A stretch of DNA of 62,249 nucleotides from Ministeria vibrans ATCC 50519 (GCA_943704425.1 CALSCP010001653.1:1-62249), one strand, 5' to 3'. Shown: positions 11,618-24,100, counted from the first letter of the stretch. The notes: generated from the sequence alone by a model not told the origin. Numbers and translations: made by a program.

Positions 11618-14600
11618 ACAACAACTACGTCAACAAAAACAACAACAACAACAACAGCGAAGAAGGCAGCGCCCACCAGCAGCAAAAGTGCCTCGCCCGC
11701 GACAAAGTCCACCACACGAAGCAGGGCTGCTGCTACTGCTACCGCTTCAAGCTCTGCCTCTGCTGCCACTCGTCCAGGCAAGGTTAAAGGCAAAGCGAAG
11801 AGCGGTACGGTGGGCAAACAAGCAGCTGTTGAGGCGCCTTTGCCACCGGCCATTCCCGCCGAAGAGGTTGAAGACAAGGCTGCCGAGCTGCTTCCAGCCG
11901 CGCTCATTGTCAAACTGCGCGACACCAACTGGAAGATGCGTCTTGAAGGGTGCCAGGAGATGAGCGCCTTCATAGAGGCAAACCCTACGTCAAACGCTGA
12001 CATTATTGTGCGCATGCTTGCCAAGAAGCCCGGCTGGAAGGAAGTCAATTTCCAGGTCATCTCTGCGGCATTCAACGCCTGTGCCAAGGCCGCTGATGTG
12101 TTGCCGTCGTTTAACCGTCGCACCGCGTCGTACGTCGTGCCAGGCTGTGTCGGCAAACTCCACGATGTCAAAGTTAAGGCAAGCGCCACCGCCGCTCTTA
12201 CCATGTTTGTCCAGGCGTCCTCGCTCGACCGCGTTGCCGAGCAGGTGTGCAGTGCCGCTGCGGGACACAAAGTTCCCAAGGTGATTGCGGGTGCCTGTGA
12301 GTGGATCCAGTCGGCACTCGTGAGCTTTGGTGCACGTCTCAACGTCAAAGTGCTCGTGTCGTTTGTACGCGAGTGTCTCTCATCAAGCAACGGTGTGGTG
12401 CGTGCCGCCGCTGTCAGTCTTATTGGCACTTTGCGTGTGTACGTTGGCGAACGACTGCGCGACGTCTTTAGCGAAGAGAAACCCGCGCTGCTGGCGGTGA
12501 TTGACGCCGAGATTGACAAGCGCAAGGACGACTCACCCGCGCCGCCGTCGCTCAAGTTCAAGTCCGATGCAGCAATGGCAGACGCGGAGGATGACGAGGA
12601 GGATGAAGAAGGAGAAACAGAGGGTGCCGGAGCAGCGTCGCAAAAGAAAAAAGGCGGTCGTCGTGCTGCCAACGACGACGACGACGACGACAACCTGTTC
12701 CCGCGTGTTGACATTTCTGGCAAGATGACTGGCTCGCTCATGGCCGAGCTGGACGATGCTAACTGGAAGGTGCGCGGCGAGGCACTCGAAACGGTTGCAG
12801 GCATTCTGAAGGCAGCGCGTGGACGAATTCAAGCCAACGTAGGTGACTTGCCCGTGGCGCTCAAACGTCGTCTTGCCGACAGCAACAAGAATCATGTGTG
12901 CACCACCCTGAGTCTGACAGGCGAGCTTGTCGCCGGTATCGGGTCACAGTCGGAGAAGTTTGCGCGTGTGCTTTTGCCAGGCACCGTCACCGCTCTAGGC
13001 GACAGCAAGGCAACGGTGCGTGGGGCTGTGTTGGGCGCGCTTGACAAGTGGGAGCAACAGATTGGTCTCGAAGGCATTCTCGGGTGCGACGTTCTTGTGA
13101 AACCTCTGGCGACGGAAAAGCCAACGTTGCGCAGCGAACTGTTCACATGGATGGCCGCCAAGATGGACCAGATGGACGCTGACGAGCGCAAACAACTCGA
13201 CGTGGACTCGTTGGTGCAACCCGTGTTGGGCTGTCTCGAAGATCGCGCTCCCGAGGTGCGCAAGGCCGCGCAACTCATGGTGCCCCACCTCATTGCGATC
13301 AAGGGCTTTGCCTCCATGACCAAGGCAGCCGCGTCGCTTAAGCCCGCCAGTCGCCAGACGGTACAAGCACTCCTCGAAAAGCACAAGTCCGCTGGCGGTA
13401 TGGCTACACCCACAACCACAACAGCAGCACCCGCCAAGAAGTCTACGAGTAGCAAGGCCACCTCTTCTTCTTCTTCCTCCTCCTCGTCCACCACTACCGC
13501 CCGATCCACTCGTGCGGCATCGAGCGCCAAGCCCTCCGCTTCATCGGCACGCTCGCGTGCAGCCGCCACTGACGATTCCGATGCACCAGTGCTCCTTGAC
13601 AACAACGACAAGCAAACGCGCGCCAACAACGATAAGCAGAAGCTTAAATGGCAATTTGAGGTTCCTCGTCAAGGTAAAAACATAATAATAATAATAATAA
13701 TAATAATTAATTTATTATAATTCTGATTCTTATTATTCTGATTATTATCATTAATTTAAATTATATTATTATTATTATAAAACTAACCCTATTCTTTTTG
13801 ACAGAATTTGTGGACGTACTCAAGGGCGAAATGTCTGGGTGTGTGGGCAAAGGAGTGCACGAGAATTTGTTTCATGGGGACTTCCGGCGACAGGTGGCAG
13901 GCATGGCGAGCATTAAGGAGGCGTTGGGGACTCTCAATGGCGATGGCGAGTCAGTGTTTGCAGACCAAGCGACGGGCGCCAGCGATGTGTTGCTCAAGTA
14001 TGCTACTTTGCGCTTTTTTGATACCAACACGAGTGTGCTACTCAAGACGCTCGAGGTACTGAAGGCGCTGTTTGATGTGCTGGAACGTGGTGGTTACCAC
14101 CTGAGTGAATACGAGGCGAGTGCGTTTTTGCCGCATCTTGTCAACAAGTGCGGCGATGCCAAGGAGTCGGTGCGCAAGGATGTGCGTGCACTCTTTCGCA
14201 CCATCTCCCATGTGTACCCGGCCTCCAAGTTGTTTGCCTACCTCATGACGGGGCTCAAGTCGAAGAACTCGCGTGTGCGCACCGAGTGCCTCGAAGAGAT
14301 TGCATTTCTCATTGAACGCCACGGCACCGACATGGGCGGCAGTGGCGCTCTCAAGGAAATTGTGCGTCACGTTGGCGATCGTGACCAGGCCGTGCGCAAC
14401 GGAGCCTTGTTGGCTATTGCTGCGGCTCACGCCGTCCTGGGCGATGTCAAGCTCTTCAAGCAAGTTGGACTCATTCCGGCCAAAGACCGCGAAATGATCG
14501 AGGAGCGTCTGCGCCGCAGGCCAGCCACCACGACCACCTCAGCTGCCACAGCATCAAATTCAACTCCCAGTCGTGCTTCCACCGCCGCCGCCACAGTGGC

Positions 14601-16554
14601 ACCTAGTCGCCCTTCCACTGCCACCAACACACCGAGTGCTACCACTAGTTCTGTGTCGCGTCGCTCCACCACCTCCACCGCTGGTCCCAAGGCGTTCTCG
14701 CTGGATCTCGACAAGCTTGGTCTGACGCCCGTGTCGCAAGTGTCACAGCTGCGTCAGCTTGAGCAGCAGGCACAGCCCGTCCAAGTTGTGCTTGGTGGTC
14801 ATGATGGGGCGCTTGCGGATCCGACTCCACGATTGCCTCTCAAGGTCCACTCGCGTTCGGATCGATTTATTGACGGAGATTCGTCCACGACGACAACGGT
14901 AGGCTCGAGTGGGAGCAGGAGCGAGGCGACTGCCAGCACTGCGGGGGCTAATGGTCGATCGCAAGTCGAGCTCATTGACCTTGTGCTCGTGGAAATTACC
15001 AGTGAGGAGGTGACTGGAAGCACACGGGCACTGAAGCAACTTGAGGCACAGCTGTCGGACGATGCGCGCGCTCAAGGCCTGCTCAGTTGGGTCGATCGTA
15101 TGCTGACGGCGCTGAGCGAACAGCTTCATGTTGCCTTTACCGTTCACCTGTGCGGCCCTGCGTCGGCAACAGCGACGCCGCGGGCTCACGACGAGGCTGT
15201 TCGCCTGTGCAAGCACGTCCTCAATGCACTCATGCTGCTGTTTAAGCGTGCCGATTTGGCGCGTGTGGCGTCGCGCGAGCCCCTTTGCAAACTGGTCCAT
15301 GAGCTCATTCAACGGTTGCTCGATCGCTCGCTTGAGTCGGTGAAAGAGTGCTCGCAGATCACCAAGGCGCTTAACATGCTGATGTTGCGTGTGCTAGAGA
15401 ACAGCAGTCGCAATGCGGCGTACGGAGTGTTATTGGAGTTGCTGAGTGGCACCGTGCGCGACACGTCGTCGCCCAACTCGGCGGCCTTTGCCGATCTGCT
15501 TATGAAGTGTCTGTGGAAGCTCACCAAGACCATGGCTGACGTGGTAGAGTACCTGTCGCTGGCGGACATTGTGCGAGATTGTGACTCTTTCTTGCAGTCG
15601 CATCCGCCGAGCTTTTGGCGTCGGGAACGCGAGAAGCGGGGCGAAGCGGCCGACATGCCGTTGCGCACAGTTAAGACGATTGTGCAGGCACTGGTGAAGG
15701 CGGTTGGGCGTCCACTGGTGGGCATTGCCAATGGGGCGGTGGGTGCCGACAGCATGGTGCGCGGCTACATTGACAGCTTCCTTCAGGACGACTCGACACC
15801 CTCGACGCCCTCCAAGTTTTCTTCGTCACTGTCCTCCTCGAAGACACTGCCGCGTACACCTGTCTCATCTACGACTTCGACGACGCAGCAGATGGCGCGT
15901 GCTGCTGCTGCGACTCCTGTGTCACTCAAGCGCCAGCTTGCAGACATTTTCAAGAAGATTGGCAACAAGGCGGAGACGCAACAGGGCCTTGAGGACCTGT
16001 ATGATTTGCGTGCGGCCAACCCCGATGCGGACATTTCGTCTTTCCTTGCCAAGACGAGCGAGTTTTTTAAGGGTTACATCACACGAGGACTTGCTCAAAT
16101 TGAAGAGACGCGACGACTCACGGGTGCTTCATCCGCGACGCCAACAACTGCGACAACGACAACAATGCCTGCTCCCGTTACTCCCCAGCGCGTGATCACA
16201 TCGTCAGCACGCACTCCTCCTTCTACACGAGGGAAAGGATTTGCCACACCGACTTCATCGCGCGCCCCGACTGGTGACGATGACGCCGCGCGTGCCTACC
16301 GCGACCGTCTGCGTGTGCTTCAAAGTCGCTACGGTATCACACCCACCAACGGTGGAGGCGATGGAACTGTGACGGCTGAGGCCCCAGGGAGTCTTGGTGA
16401 GCCCACGTCGTTGGTGACTTCTGCTGTGGCGGCGGTGCCCCAGCCCGTCGCACGCGAGCCTGAGAATGCCGTTAAGCAGCCATCGTCGACGTCCACAAGT
16501 GACTCGGTCAGTATGCTCAAGCAGCGGCTGGCCAAAATCAAGAGTGGGCGATGA
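9533..16554 (+). CDS. XMAP215/ch-TOG/Dis1-family microtubule polymerase
   Basis: Exons 9533-9586, 9835-9972, 10051-10170, 10247-10441, 10502-13673 and 13805-16554 give 2142 residues. The N-terminus (ADDEWKSLPLQERLVHK, then SWKCRSEAYEEVAKRF) matches TOG1 of ch-TOG. Five TOG-type HEAT arrays can be placed at roughly residues 1-240, 285-505, 635-840, 910-1125 and 1220-1510, each opening with a helix such as KKWQERKEA or DDANWKVRGEA. Linkers are Ser/Thr/Lys-rich with homopolymeric Ser and Thr tracts (about 11580-11700 and 13460-13560), as expected for lattice-binding basic linkers. A helical C-terminal region (about 14960-16110) resembles the family's terminal TOG-like domain. The protein binds tubulin through the TOG arrays and drives plus-end growth at centrosomes, spindles or basal bodies. 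Five TOGs is the animal/amoebozoan layout; yeast has two. The four early introns are short. Confidence 0.95.
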
Positions 16555-16561
16555 TTTGAGA

Positions 16562-16564
<3 letters not shown>

Positions 16565-16635
<71 letters not shown>

Positions 16636-16672
16636 AGAAGAAGAAGAAGAAGAAGAAGAAGAAGAAGAAGGA
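16565..16672. repeat. (GA)n then (GAA)n tract after the TOG stop
   Basis: A pure GA run starts about 10 bases after the TOG stop codon and continues to about 16632, then changes to GAA repeats to about 16670. It should lie in the 3' UTR of the TOG transcript. Confidence 0.95.
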
Positions 16673-16888
16673 AAAAAGCGAGAGTGAGAGACTGAGTTCT
16701 TTTTTTTTTGAATATAGTTATAATTTTTGGAATTTTGTTTATAGAAGCTGTTGTGAACCAATTCAGAGAGTCAAAAGACTCAAGGTAGATATTTATTTTA
16801 GACTAGGGGAGTTGGGCCTTGAAGAGTATTATTTTATAATCCGTTTATAATAGTAATAATTCAGGAAGTGAAAAAAAGGAAAAAAAAA

Positions 16889-16960
16889 TGGGCGGTGTAA
16901 GTGGGATTCGAACCCTCCGAGTGGGGGGTATCCCCACTACCTCTCCCTGAGGTTAACCGC
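16889..16960 (-). ncRNA. tRNA-like Pol III element (possible tRNA pseudogene or tRNA-derived RNA)
   Basis: Read on the minus strand, the element has a perfect B-box/T-loop core (GGTTCGAATCC), an A-box-like stretch (CCTCAGGGAGAGGTAG) with a 4-bp D-like stem, and a run of eight T just after the end, as in a Pol III terminator. The ends can pair (GCGG with CCGC), and the last bases before the T run read CCA. However, the acceptor helix needs a bulge, the T stem has an A-A mismatch, and the central GTGGG/CCCAC hairpin has the loop GATACCC without U33, so no anticodon can be assigned. It is probably transcribed by Pol III but is not a standard tRNA; a degenerate tRNA copy is as likely as a functional RNA. 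Confidence 0.45.
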
Positions 16961-17212
16961 AAATGAGATGAGGAATAAAGTGCTCTTTATGATTACTTAT
17001 TTCTTTTTACAGTCGAATGACGCAATTTTTTCTTGACCAGCGTTTTATTGTGAAGTGATTGTATTGTGCAAAGAATTGGTTGTGAGGGAGTGAGACGACA
17101 GATGTTGTGCTAAAATTTCAAGTCATGTACTACAGTTCGTGGACCAACTGCCTCGTCACAGGGTCGATCTGATGATATTTTGACGAGTCACTCACATTGT
17201 CATTCTTTTTCC
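16961..17212. other. Spacer before the TDP2-like gene
   Basis: AT-rich spacer, together with 16673-16888 on the other side of the tRNA-like element. No exon is supported on either strand. It should contain the promoter of the downstream plus-strand gene. Confidence 0.5.
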
Positions 17213-18407
17213 ATGTCTGTTTGTGAAGCAGTCGAAGCAGCAAAGAAAGGCGATTTCACCCCCGCACTCCGGTGTATTCAGGACAGCAGCGTTAATTTCA
17301 ATTCTGTTCCCGCTGGGGAGACGTGGGGAGTGGTGCAGTTTGCTGGTTCGTTAAACTATGAAACCTACCACTCGACCCATTTTTTTGACTCTTCCTTCCT
17401 CTCAAGCGCATTATGGACGAAGCGATGTGATACTGGAGCTTATGCGTCGTCCAGACTTTGATATACATGCGTGTCGAGCGGATGGTGGGGCAAGAGCGAT
17501 TGCAGGACGTGCAGGGCACCATCGGGCAGCGCATTTGTGTCATCTGGCGGGACGAGACGGGACAACTCCTTTGCACTGTGCCAACGGCCAATGGAGCGCG
17601 CTTACGCTGACAGCTGAAGCTGAGGAAGCAGAGGTGTGCAAACGTCTGTCGGCAGTGACCTTCAACGTGTGGTTTGATGCGGCACACAAGCGCCAGCGTT
17701 GGGACGCGCTTTTAGAGCAGGTGTTGGAGTGCAATGCGGATGTGGTTGCGTTGCAGGAGATGACGGGCGATACGTGGCGGTGGCTTATGAGCGACGCACG
17801 CGTTCAAAGCACGTATGCTTTGAGTGCGTCGTCGCCGCACAGCAGTTACTTTGTGGTACTGATGTGGCGCAAGATGCGACTGGCATGTCGTCGTGCGCGA
17901 GTGCTTCCCTATCGCGTGACCAAACACGGTCGTGCGCTGCTCGCTGCTGAACTCCTCGTGAATGGACGTGTCCTTTGTGTTGGCTGTGTGCATCTTGAAA
18001 GTCCCGTGTACGGCGGCTCAGCAGGCGTGCGTGCAGAGCAGCTCGCGCTGTCGTACCAATTGTTGCATTCATGCACGACCGCCCAGGAGGCAAACGATTC
18101 TCTGCTCCTGGGCGACTTTAATTTTTGTAGTACCAGCGAAGACGTACATATTCTCGAAGGGGGACACATCGATGTGTGTCGTGCTGTTCTGGGAGCAGCC
18201 GCGGATCATGATCTGACCTTCGACGTGGATCACAATGGCAATGTGGACGGTCCCTACCGTTGTCGTCCCGATCGCATCACAATGAAGACTGGTGCATGGC
18301 GTGCCGTGTCCATTCGACGCCTTGGATGCGATCCTATTCCGACTATTGGCGTTCCTCCGTCGGACCATTTTGGATTGTGGGCAGTCTTTGAATATGAAAA
18401 GGAATAA
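17213..18407 (+). CDS. Ankyrin-repeat plus TDP2-like endonuclease/exonuclease/phosphatase
   Basis: Exons 17213-17345 and 17407-18407 join in phase to 377 residues. The first ~130 residues look like ankyrin repeats (AVEAAKKGDFTPALRCI, then VVQFAAHYGRSDVILELM spanning the intron, then GTTPLHCA). The rest has the four signature motifs of the Mg-dependent EEP fold as used by tyrosyl-DNA phosphodiesterase 2: TFNVWF, ALQEMT, LLLGDFNF and PPSDHFGL. TDP2 removes 5'-phosphotyrosyl adducts left by topoisomerase II. Animal TDP2 carries a UBA domain in front of the catalytic domain, so the ankyrin N-terminus is unusual. The stretch around RADGGARAIAGRAG fits ankyrin only loosely and could reflect a missed intron. 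The EEP family call is firm; TDP2 rather than a related phosphodiesterase is likely but not proven. Confidence 0.8.
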
Positions 18408-19667
18408 AGAAGAACAGTACCCAATAATTATCAGAAACAGTTCTTTCTTTCAACGGGTTGCTTGATTTTTCAATGATGTATATACAGTCACCCGTCACTA
18501 CGCGAAGATAGCCTTATTAGCCAGTTGTCTCTTCGTCCCCTGACCACTCCGCCGCCCACGTCGTTGTGAAGATGTTGTTTCGTCTTTGTAAACAGAATGT
18601 AAACAAACATTAATTGTCAATTTGCTGCGCGTGCAAAAGAGTGAAAAGTCCCATAAATGATAAAAGACACTTGCCTTGAACGTTTGAAGTTTTTAGTCTG
18701 TCCAACTTTTTAAAATAAAAAATAAAAAAATCCTTCGTCGATTAGAAAAAACTGTCTTTTACTCTTTTTTTTTAGCAATGAATCACTAATCAGATGAAAA
18801 TCAGATTCCAATGATCACTGAATTTTTGCTCGATCGCCCAATCCTCTCAAGACCCAAGGTAAGACTGGAGAGTGGAGATATTCATTCTATTATCTGTACG
18901 TCATAGCTGGCGTCGTTCCACCAACGAACGGTCTAAATTTCCCGTGTTATTTTTATTCATTTTTTATTGGTTTTCGCTTTTTTGTGTCTCGCTCACACAA
19001 TTCAAAATCAAGCACTGCATCTCTCCTTGAAATGCCACCCATGTGTCTATATTGACTATATCCTCCTGTTCAAGCTGTAGCAATCCTGAAAACATTACAC
19101 TTTGGTCTTTTCACACGTTTTTAAATTCCATAAAAAAAGACAAAAAAGACACCCTTTTCCGTTTCGTCTCCAAGGCCCTATCCGTGCCGCGTGGGGCTGT
19201 GTGCTGGCCCCTGGCCGTCCATGTTCCGTAATACTCTTCTCCTGGTGCGCGTGTCTCAGCCCCCACTGCCTCCCTTCGAAGTGTCTTCGATTTCTTCGAA
19301 TTCTCAGGAAATTCTTTGGCACGTTCTGCTTTAATTATTGTTCTTTAATTGTCGGCCTATTTTTGGGCTTCGGCCGTCACGATTTTCTCATCTTAAAAGT
19401 TTCTTATTATAATTATTATTATTACTATCAGTTTATCACTGTGGTCTCACTGTCATGTGAGAGCGTATTTGTGGGTCTGTGTCTATTCTATTCGTGTAGA
19501 TCATTCGAGGAAAATATCCCTCTTGTTCTTATTTAATTTATTTATTCTTTTTCTATTTCTATTACCTGGTGTCTGTAGTTATCATTAATAAATGGGTTGT
19601 ATTCTTCTTCTTCTTCTTCTTCTGAACTTCTTCTTCTTTAAACAAACAACCTCATTAGAAACAAACC
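18408..19667. other. Long AT-rich intergenic region
   Basis: About 1.26 kb with no ORF resembling a known family and no exon chain with coding character on either strand. A GC-richer patch at about 19170-19310 could be part of an unrecognised non-coding RNA, but matches no snRNA, SRP or RNase P core I know. The right end should hold the promoter of the small secreted-protein gene. Confidence 0.4.
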
Positions 19668-20189
19668 ATGCGCCTTCTGATCGTCCTCTGCGCCATGATT
19701 GCCGTTGCGAACGCCTATTTTTCCCGCAGTCGAACCGACTTCTATTGTACCGGTGCAACCAATGGCATGTCTTGGTCAGTCACCAAGTTGGGCGAGACTG
19801 ACGGCTACACGAACAACTATTGTACTGCGCTCTCAACGGGCAATTGGTTCTGCCACGCCGACCTGATGACCGATAATTGTCCAAGATCGGCTTCCCTGAA
19901 ACACGGCGCAACTTCGATGGTGAATGTGGTTCGTTGCACAATACTGAAAATAAATATTATAATAATAATCATAATAATAATAATTATTATTATTATAATA
20001 ATAATTTTATTAATTTTTATTATTATTATAATAATATTATTATTTTTTTAGGATGATGGCGAAGGTAATGTGTCAAACACCCTGAACGCGTCCGCTTCGA
20101 TGAGTGCTGGCCAGAGCTCTACTGATGGAACGGCCACATGTACGCTGCTCTCACGGAGTAACACAAATGTGATAGTTATGGTTGGGTGA
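19668..20189 (+). CDS. Small secreted cysteine-containing protein, family unknown
   Basis: Exons 19668-19928 and 20052-20189 give 132 residues in phase. The first ~17 residues are a typical signal peptide (MRLLIVLCAMIAVANA). The mature part is polar, rich in Ser, Thr, Asn and Gly, with five Cys (FYCTGATNG, NYCTALS, WFCHAD, DNCPRS, TCTLLS) and a possible N-glycosylation site (NVSNTLNAS). It ends in a short hydrophobic VIVMVG. The intron is an almost pure ATA/ATT repeat. The donor reads G|GTTCGT, which is weak, so the splice site is less certain than elsewhere. I do not recognise the family; small size and secretion suggest an extracellular or granule protein. An AATAAA-like polyadenylation signal follows the stop at about 20223. 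Confidence 0.6.
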
Positions 20190-20412
20190 CAAAGCCAAAA
20201 GAACAATGATTATTTTTTAATTCAATAAAATTAATATCAAACTATTCTTTTGTTTGTGATTGATTATCCACGGACTAAGGACTTGTCACTTGTGTAGTAC
20301 TGTAGTTGTGTTATCAACAGTAGTCAGTATTCATAATTGTAACAATTAATAATAATATTATTATTATTAATATTCTCTATTAATTGGTCATTTTTTTTTT
20401 GCTATTCACACC

Positions 20413-20841
20413 ATGTCTAACAGAGCTGCACCCACATCAACTACTGGCGGCATGGAAGCGTGTGTGACTCAGATGGAGGCGCTATTTGAGCGCCTCTGTG
20501 AAAATTTGAACTTCTGTGAATTCAAAATCTCGTCCAACGGCGGTGAGGGTGCCCAGGAGGTGGCTCGCTTACTCGAACGCATCCGTTCGTCGCAGACGAG
20601 TCTGCGAAGCATGACGGAGAGCAGCAAGCAGCTTGAGGCGCGTAAGACGGCGGCGCTCGAACGAATTCAACGATCGCTCACGGTCGTCGACGACGTGCGT
20701 CTCCTGGCCAAGTGCGCGCGCGTCGATGACGGCGAGCTGGACGACACCTCGTCCTTGGCAGCGTTGAAAGCCGCCACGAGGCAAACCGTGCAGGTTGGCG
20801 CCGAGTGGAGGGCAGCGACGACTTCTGCCGCCGTTTTTTGA
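20413..20841 (+). CDS. Small helical/coiled-coil protein, unknown function
   Basis: Single exon, 142 residues, from an ATG in a good context after an AT-rich upstream region. The body (residues ~15-90) is predicted helical with heptad-like leucines (VARLLERIRSSQTSLRSM, then KQLEARKTAALERI). There are no membrane segments and no signal peptide. The size and coiled-coil content are those of small adaptor-complex subunits (Mediator, BLOC or kinetochore subunits), but no specific motif supports any of these. Coding character is supported by codon use like that of neighbouring genes and by the GC rise over the ORF. The minus-strand ORF across it lacks such character. Confidence 0.55.
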   Translation: MSNRAAPTSTTGGMEACVTQMEALFERLCENLNFCEFKISSNGGEGAQEVARLLERIRSSQTSLRSMTESSKQLEARKTAALERIQRSLTVVDDVRLLAKCARVDDGELDDTSSLAALKAATRQTVQVGAEWRAATTSAAVF

Positions 20842-21143
20842 ATTTTGATGTAAACCCTTTTGTAAATCATTCATTTTCATTTGCTTCTTACTCTCATTCA
20901 CACTCACGTTTCTGTTTCCGTCCGTTTGGTTGGCGTCCACAGTCTGCTTACAAGTCACAACATTGTAGTACACTACTAATCGAGTACTAGACATAGTGAT
21001 TGTCATTAATGAATTTTTGTTATTCTTCTTCAAGACTCGATTCGGACTCGATTCTCTCTCTACCTATAATAATAAAATAATATTAAATTTATTCTTATGA
21101 ATTTATTTTTCTTATGATATTATTACATTATTATATTATTATT
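20842..21143. other. Spacer between coiled-coil gene and ABCA 3' end
   Basis: AT-rich (ATA/TTA-rich near 21066-21140) with nothing recognisable. Two genes converge here, so it should hold both 3' UTRs. Confidence 0.5.
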
Positions 21144-24100
21144 CTACATTTGCGCGTGTTGCTGCTCCACAACTTGGCGAAAAACGTCCTCCAGTGTCGA
21201 GCGTGACACAGAATAGTCGACAATGCGACCGTCAGCGAGTGCAGTGTCGAGTTGAGCAAAGAGGTCAGCAAGCAGAGAGAGCGAGGAGACACCACCCACG
21301 GCGGCAGTGACCCGGTTGATATGTTGCACAAGAGAGAGCACATGCGACGGGGAATTTTCCTCCAAAAATGTCCGCACATCAAACGCTCCGCCCATACTTC
21401 CAGCTTCTACTTCTTCTTCTTCTCCTTCTTCCTCCCCCACCTCCCTATGGCCTTCATGTTCCCTTGCGTCCTTCACTTGCACCGACACAATGTACACGCC
21501 TTCAGGCTTAAGCTGCTTGGGTGTGCCCAGCACCACAAACCGACCGGCGACCATGATGGCAACGCGATTGCACAGCTGCTCACATTCGTCCACCGAATGC
21601 GACGCAAGCACAATCGATGACGAATGTTGCAAAGTCTTCAAGTGCGACCAGACAACCGATCGTGCCACAGGGTCCTAAGAAATAATTATTATCGAAATAA
21701 GAAAATTAAAAAAAATCATAATAATTTATATATTGTAAAATGCTCGTTGCTCACCATGGAGGCGGAAGGCTCGTCGAGTAGAATTGCCTGGGGCGATCCA
21801 ATGAGAGCCACCACCACAGCAAGCTTGCGGCGATTCCCACCGCTGAGTGCGTCGACACGAAAGGTGTAGTAGCGCTTGAGACCAAGGGAACGAGCGAGTC
21901 GCAATACGGGAGCCAGGGACACGCCACGCAGCCGCACGTACAACTTGAGGGTCTCGCGCACCGTCAATTCGCGATGGAGCGCATCGAATTGCGGACAAAA
22001 GCCAATGTGAGCAAACGCACGCTCGGGGTGGGAGACGATGGAGTCGCGCAGAACACGCACGTTGCCCGAGGTGGGCCGCAGCTGGCCTGAGAGTACGCCA
22101 AACGTGGTCGACTTGCCACTCCCATTGACGCCCAACAATCCAAAGCACTCATGTTGACGCACCCCAAAGGTAATGCCGTCTACTGCAGATGCACACGAAG
22201 ACAAACCTTTCTTTTTCAACGATCCATAGCGCTTCTCAAGCTGACGCACACGAATCACATCACCTTCGTCGAGGGCCTCGCGCGACAACACACGCTCCCT
22301 CTCCGCTACCAGGCGCACCGCATCTGCTGCGGTTGCCGCTGTCTCTTCATAAGACTCGTGTTTCTCCTCTGTCTTGCGTACGGGTCGTATACGACGCACT
22401 TGCCACTGCTCAGCGAGCACCAACAACCCAAAGTAGAAAAAGGCATCAAGCACCATAAACACTAAATTGCGTCCAAGCACATCCCACGCAAAAAAGTCAA
22501 TGTGCACCGCGTCGTCAGCTTCCATCTTCTTGGACGCAATGCCAATGTCCATAAAACCACGGCCCAGCGCGTAGTTTGGCACCAGCAAAAAGACATACTT
22601 GAGGGCATCATTGGCGCTCACTAGCGCGCTGCTGTCAGGAAAGAGGTCGAGAACCACCGTCACAATGGTGAGGGCGGCACCGGTGAAAACGTTGAGGCAC
22701 ACGAGCACCACAAGGGCCGTGCTGGGACTTGAAAAGCCAAAGCTCATTGTGTAGATGAGAGGCGCAATGGAGAACACGTAGACAAAAAGCAACGCGGCAA
22801 TGGGTGCCGTTTGAGAATAAATAGGAACGTCAAAGAGATAAAACACAAGGAGAATGACAGCGGCGGGCAGAGCATACGAACACACGTCGACAGTGTACGT
22901 GGCAAGCCAATAAAGGGCAGGGTGAACGCCACAGAGACGTTGCTGGTGGAAAGCGCCCGAGGCACGTTCGCTGACGGCGTGCAGTGCAAAGGTCGAGGGG
23001 ATAAACGACACGGCGAGAATGATGAGGATCACCGTGATGATATCGGTACTTTTCGATGCCACCGTCTCTGTCTCAGAAAGTTGTGGCAGAGGTTGGATGG
23101 TCAAAGCAAACTTGGTGGTAGTGTCGTTCAGGGAAACCGACGCGAGCACTCGGTGGATGGCACTGTAAACACTCGCAAGAAGGATGCATCGAGCAAAGCG
23201 CGCCTCGTTGCGGTTCCACACGGTGATGTTGGGCACACGGAAGAGCCGCGCATCGGAGGAGGTGTTGACCAGTGGATCGTTGTCAAGACGCGTGTCAAAA
23301 GTGATCATGGAATAAGTGCGGTGGCGCCACGAATCGTAGAGGGTACGATTGTACAAAAGTGTCGTAAAGGTTGTGTTGCCCACGTCGTAATAGTGCTCGG
23401 TGGGACCCGCCATGGCCTGCAGATGCGCATAAATGGTGTTGACCTCGGGCGTGCGCTCTCCCATAAAGGACACGGGAATGTAGTTGTCCCATGGATAGTA
23501 TTCTTCAGAGAGTAGTGTCACCGGAGGGTACGTCTGTGGCAGAGCGTGGTAGGCCACATAGAGAGCAAGGGTTACAAAAAGTGCGGGCAACAGCGACTGG
23601 ACGCAGAGTGTGCGTACATCCCGACGCATAATCACGAGGCGTTTCCACACGAGAATCAAAAAGAGCCTGCCATTGCTCGGTGGCCGGAGCGTTCGCCCGT
23701 CGTGGGTTTCTTCTCCTTCCTCCTGTTGATCGTCGTGAATTTCTCCTGCTAACAATGTCATCTCTACAGTCTCGTCGTCGCCCTTTTCGGTGTTGCAATA
23801 AGCGTCGTTGGGGTCGTTTGAAAGCATCCAATGAGGCGTTCTGCGTGAACAAAGTTGAGGCCAACAGAGATTGCCTGGTACCTTCCCCTTCTTCCTCTTC
23901 TTCTCCTCCTCCTCCTCCTCCTCCTCCTCTTCTTCTTCTTCTCCTTCTTCACCCACAATGCCATCGCCAGCATGGCCAATAGCATTATCATTCAACGTGG
24001 CCCTCGCAAAGACGTCGTGGAGAGTGGGTGCGGACAATTCAACGTCGCTGACGTGCGCGTGCGACTCCAAGAAGTGCAAAAGCGAAGGGAAATCGGTAGT

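Noticed and set aside
11461-12804. 447-codon minus-strand frame opposite the TOG gene
   Set aside because: Low-complexity Ser/Ala/Val product with poly-Asp from repeat codons; the plus strand encodes conserved TOG domains.
18469-18545. Possible C/D-box snoRNA (atgatgt ... ctga)
   Set aside because: The C box is imperfect, there is no terminal stem or D'/C' pair, and such short motifs are expected by chance.
19102-19536. 144-codon plus-strand frame in the long spacer
   Set aside because: Phe/Leu/Cys-rich product of AT-rich DNA with no supporting splice signals or homology.
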